Notes: generated by a model from the letters alone, not told the origin. Shown: positions 1 to 8,526, counted from the first letter of the stretch. The stretch is DNA of 64,000 nucleotides from Hyphomonadaceae bacterium UBA7672 (GCA_002483135.1 DLHI01000002.1:50782-114781), one strand, 5' to 3'. Numbers and translations are program-made.

Positions 1-117
1 CCCGGGCGGCCATCCGTCCGGTGTAAATACTGTTTAGGACGCCCTCCGATCGGCCGATGTGCTGCACAACACAGGGCCGAAGATTTTTCGGAATTGTTTG
101 ATTCCAGGCCCCTTACG

Positions 118-232
118 CTTGTCATTCCCGCCGGAGCGCGAAGCGCGCAGAGCGGGAACCCAGGAGCCACGCTCACCGGCGCCCGTAACCTCTGGGTTCC
201 GGCTCGCGCTGGCGCGCGTCCGGAATGACACT
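118..232. repeat. Dispersed palindromic repeat, family A, copy 1
   Basis: An imperfect inverted repeat opening with CTTGTCATTCCCG and closing with CGGAATGACA, the most diverged of eight family-A copies in this window. It lies between the window's left edge and the 3' end of the GNAT gene. Positions 1-117 to its left hold no gene or site I can support. Confidence 0.8.
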
Positions 233-242
233 GTGATCGGGT

Positions 243-752
243 TCAGCGAACCACGAAACGCAGAACGGGCCCCGTCCACTGCACGCCGTCGCCCGCCAGC
301 GTTTCGACGTCGGACGCGGCGGCGCCCGCCACGCGCGGCCAGAAGGCGAGGGCAGGCGGATTGAGCGCGCTGATCGCGATTTCCCATTGGCCGGGGTGCA
401 TCCGGATCAGGTCGATGGCGGCGCGCGCGCCGACGCCATCGCGGCGGAAAGTCCGCATCACGAAGAACTCGCCCATGTTGAAATCCACCGGCCGATCGCT
501 ATGCGAGCGCGCATTCAGCAACGCAAATCCCGCGAGCTGCCCACCCGCACGGATGAACCACACCGAACGATCCGGCGCGCTCCAGTAATCATCGAGCCGC
601 AACAGGTCAGCGAACCGCCCGTCCTCCTCCACGGCAAGCTTGCGCGTTCCCGACAGGAACTCGCTGAAGTCGTGGATGTAAAGCTGCACGAGGTTCGCCA
701 GCGTTCCGCGCTGGGCGGGCTCGGCGCGCTCGATGGAAACTCTGTTTGCCAT
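243..752 (-). CDS. GNAT family N-acetyltransferase
   Basis: A 169-residue protein with the layout of a GCN5-related N-acetyltransferase, which transfers an acetyl group from acetyl-CoA to an amine; the substrate cannot be predicted. The acetyl-CoA pyrophosphate-binding loop is visible as RRDGVGA at about residues 103-109, after a beta-strand region around residues 92-101 (FNMGEFFVMR). I chose the ATG at 752 because GGATGGGGA sits just upstream and the family similarity begins there; the frame stays open further upstream without recognisable protein. It is transcribed in the same direction as rtcB upstream, about 110 bp away, and may be independent of it. Confidence 0.8.
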   Translation of the reverse strand: MANRVSIERAEPAQRGTLANLVQLYIHDFSEFLSGTRKLAVEEDGRFADLLRLDDYWSAPDRSVWFIRAGGQLAGFALLNARSHSDRPVDFNMGEFFVMRTFRRDGVGARAAIDLIRMHPGQWEIAISALNPPALAFWPRVAGAAASDVETLAGDGVQWTGPVLRFVVR

Positions 753-861
753 TCCCCATCCTGTCTTCCGACCGTCGCTTGCGCTCCTGCGTTCGTCGCT
801 CGATTTGGTCCCCCGGACCAAATCGTGACCCGGACGCCATGGGCGTCCGGGTCACCACTCC

Positions 862-2073
862 TCACCCCTTCACACACACCACCTGCTTCAAGGTGTGGAC
901 CACCTCGATCAGGTCGCTCTGCGCCGCGATGACGGCGTCGATGTCCTTGTAGGCCATCGGCGTTTCGTCGATCACGCCCGGGTCTTTGCGGCACTCCACG
1001 CCTTCGGTCGCCTCGCGGTGATCCTTCAGCGTGAATGACGCCTTCGCCGCCGTGCGCGACATCTTCCGTCCCGCCCCGTGCGAGCACGAGCAGAACGAGT
1101 CCGGGTTGCCCTTGCCGCGCACGATGAACGATTTCGCGCCCATCGAGCCCGGGATAATGCCAAGCTCTCCCTCGCCCGCGCGCACGGCGCCCTTGCGGGT
1201 CACCCACACGTCGGCGCCGAAGTGGTGTTCCTTCTCCACATAGTTGTGGTGGCAGTTCACCGCATGCTTGCCGAGCTTGAACTTCGGCAGATGCTCGCGC
1301 ATCGCCTGCAGCGTCCGCTCCATCATCGCTTCACGGTTGGCGCGGGCATAGTCCTGCGCCCAGCCCACTGCTTCGATGTAGTCGTCGAATATCGGCTCGC
1401 CCTCGACGAAGAAGGCGAGATCCTGATCCGGCACGTGATAGCCGAGCACACGCTTCTCGAGCGCCTTGCGGGCGGTCTCGATGAAGTATTGCCCGATCTG
1501 GTTGCCCGTGCCGCGCGAGCCCGAGTGCAGCATCACCCAGACAAAACCACGCTCATCAAGGCAGACCTCGATGAAGTGGTTGCCAGAGCCAAGCGTGCCG
1601 AGCTGTGCGCCGACCTTGTGGTTCGGAATCTTGCGGTGCTTGTCGCGGATGCGATCAAGCCGTTGCTCAAGATCCGAATTCCGCCAGCGGGAGGCGACGG
1701 AGTCCGGGATCATGCCCCATTCCCCGTTGCGGCCCATGCCGGCCGGCGCCTTGCGCTCGATTTCCGAGCGCAGCTTCGCCAGCGAGTCCGGCAGGTGTTC
1801 CGCGCGCAGCGTGGTTTCCACCGCCATCATCCCGCAGCCGATGTCGACGCCGACAGCGGCCGGGATGATCGCGCCCTTGGTCGGGATCACCGAGCCAACG
1901 GTTGCGCCGCGTCCGAAATGGACGTCGGGCATGACGGCGAGGTGGGAGTGCACGAAGGGCAGCCCCGCCACGTTTTCCAGCTGTTCGCGGGCTGCGTCCT
2001 CGACGGGCACGCCTTTTACCCAGGCCTTGATGCGGCCGCCGGCCGCCGTCTCGATAACTTCAAACGTGCTCAT
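862..2073 (-). CDS. rtcB: RtcB family RNA-splicing ligase
   Basis: RtcB joins RNA ends carrying 2',3'-cyclic phosphate or 3'-phosphate to 5'-hydroxyl ends, using GTP and Mn2+, in RNA repair. At 403 residues it has normal bacterial length. Family motifs are all present: MPDVHFGRGATVGSV near residue 49, the metal site GVDIGCGM (residues 75-82, Asp and Cys ligands), LGSGNHF, HSGSRG, NCHHNY, and SHGAGR near residue 332 with the histidine that becomes guanylylated. The ATG at 2073 follows AAGGAG with seven-base spacing; an adjacent GTG at 2076 is less well placed. No rtcA, rtcR or archease gene lies nearby, so this is an orphan copy. Confidence 0.95.
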   Translation of the reverse strand: MSTFEVIETAAGGRIKAWVKGVPVEDAAREQLENVAGLPFVHSHLAVMPDVHFGRGATVGSVIPTKGAIIPAAVGVDIGCGMMAVETTLRAEHLPDSLAKLRSEIERKAPAGMGRNGEWGMIPDSVASRWRNSDLEQRLDRIRDKHRKIPNHKVGAQLGTLGSGNHFIEVCLDERGFVWVMLHSGSRGTGNQIGQYFIETARKALEKRVLGYHVPDQDLAFFVEGEPIFDDYIEAVGWAQDYARANREAMMERTLQAMREHLPKFKLGKHAVNCHHNYVEKEHHFGADVWVTRKGAVRAGEGELGIIPGSMGAKSFIVRGKGNPDSFCSCSHGAGRKMSRTAAKASFTLKDHREATEGVECRKDPGVIDETPMAYKDIDAVIAAQSDLIEVVHTLKQVVCVKG

Positions 2074-2156
2074 CACACGTTACTCCTTGTTGCGCTCCCC
2101 TCCGCGCACGTCTGGAGATTATCATTGTCCGGGAACCACGGGGAAACTCAGGACAA

Positions 2157-2188
2157 CAAAAAACCCTCCAGCGCGGGCGCGGAGGGTT
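2157..2188 (-). terminator. Rho-independent terminator
   Basis: On the minus strand AACCCTCC pairs with GGAGGGTT across an 11-base loop and runs into TTTTTTG. It lies about 210 bp past the end of the SIMPL gene with no convincing gene in between, so it ends either a long SIMPL 3' UTR or a short separate transcript, and insulates rtcB. Confidence 0.8.
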
Positions 2189-2397
2189 CGGTTTCCATCA
2201 GCTGTTGCCGATGCGTTGGACCTATCCCTCCATGCGAATGCCATCGACCAGCACTGGCTGGCCGAGCATCGCGATCTGATTTTCGTAACGCCGTTTCATC
2301 GGTCGTATCCGAAAGGAGGTTGATCCAAGGTCGCGGTGTTTTATGGAAGAATGCGGCGGCGTCAAGGCGCCGCACGCATTCCATCGATTGCACCGCG
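2189..2397. other. Gene-free stretch with a hairpin and a possible 25-codon ORF
   Basis: Between the SIMPL stop and the terminator there is a GC-rich hairpin (2349-2381, GAATGCG paired with CGCATTC) followed on the minus strand by TTCTTCC. After it comes a short minus-strand frame 2299-2222 (MKRRYENQIAML...) that ends before the terminator. The 25-residue frame lacks a Shine-Dalgarno sequence and I do not call it a gene. The block could be a small RNA or simply the SIMPL 3' UTR. Confidence 0.4.
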
Positions 2398-3285
2398 CTA
2401 CTTCACCAGCGTGTAGATCATGCACACGCTCGCCTGGATCGTTTGCGGATTCGCATCGCTCGGAAGGTCGAGCGCCGCGAGATCCTTCTCGGTGATCGTG
2501 ATCGTCTGACGACCGACCTGTCCGCTTGCCACTGGAGAGGGCGGCGGGGGAGGCGGGGGCGGCGGCGGAGGAGGAGGCGGCGCAAAGGCAGGCTGCGCGT
2601 AGCCGCCATTGTCTATCGTGCGCGCGACCTGGCCCGACGACCAGTTGCCCATGCAGGTGTCAGTGCCTTCCTGCACAACGAGCAGATCGCCAAGCCGTCC
2701 GCCCGCAGCTGTCGCCGCAATCTGCGCGCGCGCGCGGCCATCCTTGGCGGCTTCATCGAGCGCGCGACGCTGAAGCTCCGGCGTCTGTTCGAGATAGATG
2801 CTGATCGGGTTCACATCCTGCGGCCCGAGCGCGAGAGCCGCTGCGCGGGCGCGGCCGGCGAGGGCGGGGTCGGTCAGCACGACGACCATCGTCACGCGCG
2901 CCTGATAGCCATCGACCTGATCGGGCCGATAGTTGGTCTGCATGTTGCCGTCCTTGTCGCGATACTGCTTGTAGTACGCCTCGACATTGACGCTGGTGGT
3001 GATGCGCGAGCTGGCGCCGGCGACGGCCTTGAGCGCGTCATAGGCGATCTTGGAGCGGGCGACCGCCTTGCGCATCGCTTCTTCGGATTTTCCATCGGTC
3101 TCGACGAAGGCAAGGTCGAATCGTGCGCGGTTCGGCGCCACCTCCACGAGCGAGCGGCCGAGGCCCTCGACCACCGGCTTGTCCCACCAGTAGGGACGGA
3201 CGAAGTTCTCGCCGTCCTGTGCGAGCGCGGCGGGGGCGGTTATGGCGGCGGCTGAGGCGGCCAGAATCAATTGCTTGAGTTTCAT
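2398..3285 (-). CDS. SIMPL domain-containing periplasmic protein (DUF541)
   Basis: A 295-residue exported protein. The signal peptide is evident (charged MKLKQ start, Ala-rich core, cleavage after AQA-like ALAQ near residue 23). Residues about 40-210 match the SIMPL/DUF541 fold, beginning VEGLGRSLVEVAPNRA and including the strand-helix pattern around SSRITTSVNVEAYYKQY. SIMPL proteins are periplasmic or outer-membrane proteins of poorly defined role, linked in other bacteria to oxidative stress. Unusual here is a run of about 14 consecutive prolines at roughly residues 236-249, joining the SIMPL domain to a C-terminal segment ending in a Cys-containing strand. Such a run would need elongation factor P to be translated. 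It is a single-gene unit with a hairpin and terminator downstream. Confidence 0.85.
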   Translation of the reverse strand: MKLKQLILAASAAAITAPAALAQDGENFVRPYWWDKPVVEGLGRSLVEVAPNRARFDLAFVETDGKSEEAMRKAVARSKIAYDALKAVAGASSRITTSVNVEAYYKQYRDKDGNMQTNYRPDQVDGYQARVTMVVVLTDPALAGRARAAALALGPQDVNPISIYLEQTPELQRRALDEAAKDGRARAQIAATAAGGRLGDLLVVQEGTDTCMGNWSSGQVARTIDNGGYAQPAFAPPPPPPPPPPPPPPSPVASGQVGRQTITITEKDLAALDLPSDANPQTIQASVCMIYTLVK

Positions 3286-3466
3286 TCAATAAGTCCCTGT
3301 ACGTCACGAAGTTGATGGCGCTGCAGGTTCACGTCACCCCCGAGTGAAACCCTGGAGAGAATGGGCCACGACGGCAAGCGAAGCGCAACATGGAACTCGC
3401 TTTCAGGCGGCGCGCTCTCATGCTTTTGTGGGACGATTCTTGCGCAGCCAGGGGAGCAGGTCGCAG

Positions 3467-4327
3467 ATGATGGTCGCCGCATCGATGTGGGAATGGACGC
3501 GACGCCATCCGTGGCGGGCGGCGGCTTGGCTCGTGTTGGTCGTGCTGGCGCTGGTCTCGCTTCGCGTGTGTGCTGCCCAGCCGCGCCTGGATCGCGACTG
3601 GGTGGATAATCTTGCGCTCATGCCGAAGGTGGAAATGGCTGAGGCGGGCTTCGCGCTCGACGGCGTCACGGACTGGACGTACACGGACGAGGGGCCGGCG
3701 GCGAGGAATGTCGGTCAGTTCGCGGCGAACTTTGCCGACTTGCGCAATGTCTGGTTCGTGGTGGAGCCGCAGCCGGGTGGTGAGTATGCGGCGCACACGC
3801 TCGTGCTGTTCGAGTTTGCAGGCGACAGGATTGTGGGTCTCACGGTCGAGGCGCGGCTGGAAAAGGGCGAGACGTATGACGCCATCGCCGGCGTCTTCAA
3901 CAAGTTCGAGCTGGCTTATGTGTGGTCGACCGCGCGCGACCTTCTTGAACGTCGCGTCGTGTTTCTCGACAAGCAGGTCTATGTCTATCCGCTGGCGTTG
4001 AGCGACGTGCAGGAGAAGGATTTCCTCAAGGCCCTGATCGGCCAGACCGTTGAGGTAAGCACGCATCCGCGCTTCTACAACACGTTCACGTCGAACTGCA
4101 CGAACGAGCTGGCGAAGGTGGCGAAGCTGGACTGGCATTATTCGTGGGTGCTGACGGGGTATTCGCCGCAGCGTTTGTACGAGCTGAAGCTGATTCCAGG
4201 CGAGACGTTCGAGGCCGCAAAGGCGACGGCGCTGATGAGCGAGGAGATCGCCGGGTGGAATGATCTGGGCGCGGCAGAGTTTGATGCGGCGCTGCTGGGG
4301 GAATTGCGGAAGAGGTATGGTCGGTGA
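3467..4327 (+). CDS. DUF4105 (Lnb N-terminal periplasmic-like) membrane-anchored protein
   Basis: A 286-residue protein with one N-terminal membrane segment (about residues 18-35) and a periplasmic domain matching DUF4105. The family's probable active-site segment is clear as NTFTSNCTNEL with Cys211, and a histidine (His110) precedes it; DUF4105 proteins look like cysteine-dependent hydrolases or transferases related to the lacto-N-biosidase accessory domain, but no reaction is established. The frame is open from 3344; I placed the start at 3467 because GGGGAG lies ten bases upstream and the membrane anchor then sits at the N terminus. It is divergent from the SIMPL gene. Confidence 0.8.
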   Translation: MMVAASMWEWTRRHPWRAAAWLVLVVLALVSLRVCAAQPRLDRDWVDNLALMPKVEMAEAGFALDGVTDWTYTDEGPAARNVGQFAANFADLRNVWFVVEPQPGGEYAAHTLVLFEFAGDRIVGLTVEARLEKGETYDAIAGVFNKFELAYVWSTARDLLERRVVFLDKQVYVYPLALSDVQEKDFLKALIGQTVEVSTHPRFYNTFTSNCTNELAKVAKLDWHYSWVLTGYSPQRLYELKLIPGETFEAAKATALMSEEIAGWNDLGAAEFDAALLGELRKRYGR

Positions 4328-4336
4328 TCGCTCACG

Positions 4337-4453
4337 CTTGTCATCCCGACCGTAGCAAAGCGGAGAGCCGGGACCCATCGTGAGGGTGTCGTGCTGGCGC
4401 AATGGGTCCCGGCCAATGCGCCTATTTGGGCTGCGCGCTTCCGGGATGACAAG
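4337..4453. repeat. Dispersed palindromic repeat, family A, copy 2
   Basis: Begins CTTGTCATCCCG and ends CGGGATGACAAG, with a central GGGACCCAT...ATGGGTCCCGG dyad. It starts ten bases after the DUF4105 stop codon and fills the gap before the hydrolase gene. Confidence 0.9.
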
Positions 4454-4494
4454 CGGTCGGGTGCTTGTGATGCCTTGGCGCTGTCCCTAGGTTC

Positions 4495-5280
4495 ATGGTG
4501 ATGCAAACAACAACAACATCCACCCGCACAACACTCCACCAGCGCATCGCTGAACTCGCGCCCGGCGTTGAAGTGCTGCTGCCCGAAGGCGAGGGGCCGT
4601 TTCCTGTTGCGATCCAGATGCACGGATGTGGCGGCAAGAAGAAGCTGCAAGCGCGATGGGCCGCCGTCGCGCGCAGCGCAGGATGGGCCGTCGTCGTCGT
4701 CGACAGCTATGCGCATCGCGGCATCTCGCAATTCGCCGCCTACGCCACTGTATGCACCGGCCTCCAGCTGTGGGGGCGCGAACGCGCGGGCGATTTGTTC
4801 GCGACGATGGAATGGACGCGGCAGCAGCCATGGGCGGATGCGCGCCGCATCGTGGTGGCGGGATGGAGCCATGGCGCGTGGACGACGCTGGACGCGATGT
4901 CGATGCAGCCGGGCGCGGCGATGGCGAAGGCGGCGCGGATGGCGGACATTCCCGACGCGCCGTTTGCGGGAATCGTGGGCGCGTTCCTGTTGTATCCGTG
5001 GCAGGGCGTGGGCGCCATGGCGCCGCGTGCGGGCCTGCGCATCGATGTTCCGATTCGCGCCATTGTCGGCACGAAGGACAGCGTCGTGGGCGGCAAGGGC
5101 GTCATCCGTACGCTGACCAACATGAAAACGCCGTCACGTGCCATCGAGGTTCAGGTGTTCGAGGGCGCGACCCATGCCTTCGACGAGCTGGAAGCGCAGG
5201 ACTGGCGCAACAGGTACGATCCCGTGCTGACGGAGCGCGCGCATAGGCTTTATGCGGAGTTTCTGACGAGCCTCGCCTGA
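4495..5280 (+). CDS. Dienelactone-hydrolase-like alpha/beta hydrolase
   Basis: A 261-residue serine hydrolase of the alpha/beta fold. The nucleophile elbow is GWSHGA (Ser125), the acid is probably Asp195 in VGTKDSV, and the histidine is His227 in EGATHAFD, in the order expected for dienelactone hydrolase relatives. The oxyanion segment MHGCGG (residues 42-47) replaces the usual HG motif. No signal peptide is visible, so it is probably cytoplasmic; substrate unknown. Start taken at ATG 4495; an ATG six bases later is equally possible because no good ribosome-binding site is present. Confidence 0.8.
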   Translation: MVMQTTTTSTRTTLHQRIAELAPGVEVLLPEGEGPFPVAIQMHGCGGKKKLQARWAAVARSAGWAVVVVDSYAHRGISQFAAYATVCTGLQLWGRERAGDLFATMEWTRQQPWADARRIVVAGWSHGAWTTLDAMSMQPGAAMAKAARMADIPDAPFAGIVGAFLLYPWQGVGAMAPRAGLRIDVPIRAIVGTKDSVVGGKGVIRTLTNMKTPSRAIEVQVFEGATHAFDELEAQDWRNRYDPVLTERAHRLYAEFLTSLA

Positions 5281-5471
5281 TCGTTGCAGCCTTATGCATG
5301 AACTTTTTTCCATATCGTCCGTATCCGGAACTCACGCCCGTTCGCCGCGTTAGACCGTCGGTGCAAAACGCCTTGTTCGCACGTGCATGCGTGCGGCCGG
5401 GGGTTTGCGCACGACGTGAGATGCAGAGAGACGACCGTTCTGGTGTCGTTACAAACAAGGGAATTCCCACC

Positions 5472-5813
5472 ATGTCCTTCATGAAGAAACACGCCGCGAC
5501 CGCGCGAGCCGCAGTCGTTGTCGCGCTGGGCGGCCTCGCGCTGGGCGCATGCGCCACGAACGGCTATGTCGACGAACAGATCGCTGCCGTGAACAGCCGC
5601 ATTGACCAGGTGGACGCGCGCGCCCAGGCCGCCGCCCAGCGTGCCGATGCTGCGAACACCGCTGCGCAGTCGGCCGCCACCGAAGCCCGCAACGCCGCGA
5701 CCGCCGCCAATGGCGCTGCAACCGAAGCGCGCTCGGCCACGCAACGCATCGACCAGATCAATGGCCGCGTGAACGCGCTTGAATCGGCTCCGGCCCGCAC
5801 GCCGCGAGGCTAG
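5472..5813 (+). CDS. Alanine-rich coiled-coil lipoprotein (Lpp-like)
   Basis: A 113-residue envelope protein. Residues 1-26 form a lipoprotein signal with lipobox LGAC and acylated Cys27. The rest is almost entirely helical, with repeating A/Q/R/D-rich heptads (VNSRIDQVDARAQAAAQRAD and similar) predicting a long coiled coil that ends in a basic Pro/Arg tail. Architecture recalls Lpp/OprI murein lipoproteins, though the C-terminal lysine for peptidoglycan linkage is absent. The ATG at 5472 follows AAGGGAA. An L,D-transpeptidase lies directly downstream; that family is the one which attaches Lpp-like proteins to peptidoglycan, so the pairing may be functional. Confidence 0.8.
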   Translation: MSFMKKHAATARAAVVVALGGLALGACATNGYVDEQIAAVNSRIDQVDARAQAAAQRADAANTAAQSAATEARNAATAANGAATEARSATQRIDQINGRVNALESAPARTPRG

Positions 5814-5846
5814 GCTCGCACCAAGCAGGGTCACATTTTGGCCTTG

Positions 5847-5877
5847 GGGCCGGGCTCTGATATGCAGAGCCCGGCCC
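5847..5877 (+). terminator. Strong hairpin between lipoprotein and L,D-transpeptidase genes
   Basis: A perfect 12-bp stem (GGGCCGGGCTCT / AGAGCCCGGCCC) with a seven-base loop, 33 bp after the lipoprotein stop. It lacks a U-run on either strand, so it may stabilise the abundant lipoprotein mRNA end or act as a factor-assisted terminator. Confidence 0.55.
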
Positions 5878-5936
5878 GTCAGGGCGTGAGCCTGCGGTCG
5901 CGTCAAGACGTTGTCATTGCTTTGGAACTCGAGACC

Positions 5937-6671
5937 ATGGACTTCCCGCGCATGAATTTCCGCAATCCCGTTCGATCCTCCGTAATCGCGCTGGCGATGT
6001 CGCTGGGCGGGGCTTCGCTGATGAGCGCCACAGCGCAGAAGCTGGACGAAGTCGCACCGGCGCAACCCGTGGCAAGCGCGGTCATCGAACTGGCGGGATG
6101 GGTGATCGCGTCCGACGATCATCGCGGCTATCCCTTCGCGATCATCGACAAGGCGGCGGCGCAGATTCTGGTGTTCGGCGCCGATGGCAAGCTCAAGGGA
6201 CTTGCGCCGGCGCTGCTCGGCTCGGCCGAAGGCGATCATTCCGCGCCGGGTGTGGGTGACCGCGAGCTGAAAGATATTCCCGCAGCTGATCGCACGACGC
6301 CGGCCGGCCGGTTTGTCGCCGGTTATGGTCCCGCGACGGGCGGACAGCGCGTGCTGTGGGTGGACTATGAAACGGCGGTGTCGCTGCATCCCATTCCGGC
6401 GGGCAATTCGCCGGAGAAGCGGGCGGACCGTCTGAAATCGCCGACGCCGAAGGACAACCGCATCACGCATGGATGCATCAATGTCTCGAAGGAATTCTAC
6501 GAAACGATCGTGCGCGGCGCCTTCGCCAAGGGCGGGGTGTTCTATGTGCTGCCGGACGGGATGACGATGGCCGAAGCCTTTCCCGGGTTCGGGGAACACA
6601 CGCTTGCGACATCGCTGGTCGGTGCGTTCAGCATTGCGAACATTGGCCCCGATGGCGGCGATGGCCGGTAG
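5937..6671 (+). CDS. L,D-transpeptidase family (YkuD-like) periplasmic protein
   Basis: A 244-residue exported protein with a signal peptide ending near ATAQ (residue 34). The catalytic motif of L,D-transpeptidases is recognisable as THGCINV, with His178 and Cys180, and an upstream His151 in SLHPIPAG. These enzymes form 3-3 cross-links or attach proteins to peptidoglycan via a Cys acyl intermediate. The domain is divergent from classical YkuD: the canonical SHGCxR/N arrangement is kept in spirit but the flanking Arg is Asn. Start at ATG 5937, nine bases after GGAA; ATG 5952 would also leave a full signal peptide. Preceded by the coiled-coil lipoprotein gene and convergent with the MpaB-like gene. 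Confidence 0.8.
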   Translation: MDFPRMNFRNPVRSSVIALAMSLGGASLMSATAQKLDEVAPAQPVASAVIELAGWVIASDDHRGYPFAIIDKAAAQILVFGADGKLKGLAPALLGSAEGDHSAPGVGDRELKDIPAADRTTPAGRFVAGYGPATGGQRVLWVDYETAVSLHPIPAGNSPEKRADRLKSPTPKDNRITHGCINVSKEFYETIVRGAFAKGGVFYVLPDGMTMAEAFPGFGEHTLATSLVGAFSIANIGPDGGDGR

Positions 6672-6692
6672 GCTGCGTCCTTTCAGCTCAGA

Positions 6693-8030
6693 TCACTCTG
6701 CGGCCTGACGAACGATTGCGGGCTTGTACTGCGTGGCGTCTGTCGTGTGGGCGGGATGCCCGTAGCTTTCGAGCATGCGTTCGATCTTGCGCACCAGCAT
6801 GCGGTCTGTCGCGCGGCGCAGGCCGGGGATGGCGCCGCCGAGCGCGTAGAATCCTTTCCGCGCGCCGATGAAGAGGCTGCAGGCGATGAAGGTCGCCCAA
6901 TCGAGCGCGCCGATCTTCACGCCCATGTCCGCAGCCTTCTTCTTGTCGCCGCCAAGGAAGGAGAGCAGGAAGAAGATCTTCGAGAAGCGGCGCTCGATGC
7001 GATCGAAGATCTTGCTACCGAGCTTTTCATCGGGCGGGAGGTAGGCGGCGAGTGTGGCGCGCGTGAGCTCGCCGCAAGTGTTGTCGTCGAAGCCTTTGCG
7101 GAGCGTCTGCTCGTAGAGGACCATCATGTCGACCATGTCCTTCGGTGTCGCGGGGGCGAGTTCTTCGGGCAGGCCGAGCAGGAAGCAGCGATAGCGCGAG
7201 AGTTCGACGCGGGCGCGTTCGACCTGGGTGTATTCGAAGCGGCCCTTGGCGGTGATCTTGAAGGCGAGCAGGAATGTGCCGATGAGGCCGGCAGGCATCT
7301 GGTCGACTTGGGGGATCGGGATGCCGAAGGTTTTCACGTCCCACATGTTCGAACGCTTGAGCGCGTTGAAACGCACCATGGAGTGCATCAGCCGCACCAT
7401 GGCGGCCGACTTGAAGCCGGGGCCGAAGCGTTCTAGCGCGCCGGGCAGGGTGGAGGTCATGAAAAAGCTGGCGGTGTCCTTCACGCGGCGAGCGGCGGTG
7501 TCGCTGGAGAGCGTCCCGGTGAGCGCCATGGGCAGGGCGGAGTATTTGTTCATGAAGGTCGCGATGAAGGCGCCGCGGATGACGAAGGGGGAGTAGTTGG
7601 CGGAATCCTCGCGCGACTGCCGCGCGCCTTCTTCCACCAGCTTCATGTCGACCCAGTCGGGCGTGGCTTCCATCGCGCGGATGAAGTTCACCAGTTCAGG
7701 CGGAGCGTCCGGCACACTCTCCACGCCATGATCGCACGCCTGTTTCAGCATGCCGATGAGACCGCGGAATCCGTAAGTCGGCATGAGGGCGGCGTAGGCG
7801 TCGGCCACGGTGTCGCCGAGCATGGTGTAGGCGCGCATGCGGGCGACTTTTTCGGTGTCGGCCAAAAGTTGCGGCCGCATGTGATCGAACTTGCTCTGCG
7901 AGGGGCCTTCGAGGACGGGCTCGTCGGCGAAGCGTTCGGGCTTGGTCGTGAAATCCACGTCGCCATAGAGGGCGGGCAGGTTCGACTTCTGCGAGGCGAC
8001 CTTGGCCTGAAGCTGTTCGAGCGAGAGCAT
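6693..8030 (-). CDS. MpaB/Lcp-like oxygenase (DUF2236)
   Basis: A 445-residue member of DUF2236, the haem-containing family that includes latex-clearing protein and the fungal oxygenase MpaB. Family hallmarks are RLMHSMVR (candidate haem-ligand histidine region) followed some 30 residues later by MWD...GIPIPQVDQ. The C-terminal third has hydrophobic helices that could associate with the membrane. Substrate is unknown; known relatives cleave polyisoprenoid or fatty chains oxidatively. The start is ATG 8030, six bases after AGGGGA; an open frame extends upstream without similarity. Converges with the L,D-transpeptidase gene 21 bp away. Confidence 0.8.
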   Translation of the reverse strand: MLSLEQLQAKVASQKSNLPALYGDVDFTTKPERFADEPVLEGPSQSKFDHMRPQLLADTEKVARMRAYTMLGDTVADAYAALMPTYGFRGLIGMLKQACDHGVESVPDAPPELVNFIRAMEATPDWVDMKLVEEGARQSREDSANYSPFVIRGAFIATFMNKYSALPMALTGTLSSDTAARRVKDTASFFMTSTLPGALERFGPGFKSAAMVRLMHSMVRFNALKRSNMWDVKTFGIPIPQVDQMPAGLIGTFLLAFKITAKGRFEYTQVERARVELSRYRCFLLGLPEELAPATPKDMVDMMVLYEQTLRKGFDDNTCGELTRATLAAYLPPDEKLGSKIFDRIERRFSKIFFLLSFLGGDKKKAADMGVKIGALDWATFIACSLFIGARKGFYALGGAIPGLRRATDRMLVRKIERMLESYGHPAHTTDATQYKPAIVRQAAE

Positions 8031-8109
8031 GAGTTGTCCCCTGCTGCATGACGCGAACGGCAGGGTGGAGTAATCTGCGGTTTCCGCAAGTGTGTCGTCG
8101 GGGAAGGCC

Positions 8110-8526
8110 TCAGGCCGGCGGCGTCCAAACATACTCCAGCTTGAGGCCGTCGGGGTCGGCGAAGAAGACGGCGTAGTAGCCTCGGCCGGAATTGTACTGC
8201 GGGTATTCCGCCGGTGCATCGAGGATCACCGCGCCGAAGGCGAGGAGTTTCGCGTAGAGCGCATCGACATCGGCGGGGCTGTCGGCGCGCCAGGCAAGAT
8301 GATGCAGGCCGGATGTCCGCCGGTCATGCTCGCGATCCGCGTCGGGGCCCTCTGCCGGGCGGATGCCGATCGATTCCGATCCGTCGGGCATGTCCCATTC
8401 GCCGCCGCCATCGGGATAGGGCTTGCCCTTCACATAGCCCATATGGGTGAGGACGAGATCATAGAGCGGCTCGGCCGCCGCGATGTTGCGGAGCGAGAGA
8501 TCAACGTGATGCACGCGACCAGGCAT
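8110..8526 (-). CDS. VOC (glyoxalase/bleomycin resistance) family protein
   Basis: A 138-residue single-domain metalloenzyme-fold protein. It starts with the typical VHHVDLSL strand, contains GLHHLAW (second metal-ligand histidine) and ends with FADPDGLKLEYVW, the C-terminal beta-alpha-beta-beta module with its Glu ligand. Function cannot be assigned beyond the vicinal-oxygen-chelate fold. The ATG at 8526 fits the family's N terminus exactly but has no visible ribosome-binding site, so the mRNA may be leaderless. It lies 80 bp upstream of the MpaB-like gene on the same strand and could be cotranscribed with it. Confidence 0.85.
   Translation of the reverse strand: MPGRVHHVDLSLRNIAAAEPLYDLVLTHMGYVKGKPYPDGGGEWDMPDGSESIGIRPAEGPDADREHDRRTSGLHHLAWRADSPADVDALYAKLLAFGAVILDAPAEYPQYNSGRGYYAVFFADPDGLKLEYVWTPPA

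Noticed and set aside
2305..2324. Resemblance of the minus strand to the 3' end of 16S rRNA (anti-Shine-Dalgarno region)
   Set aside because: Only about 16 bases match, with an inserted base, and no upstream rRNA helix is present; chance similarity.
1078..3255. A 725-codon plus-strand frame opposite rtcB and the SIMPL gene
   Set aside because: It has no recognisable domains, is Arg/Ala/His-rich as expected for an antisense frame in GC-rich DNA, and both genes on the other strand have full family motifs.
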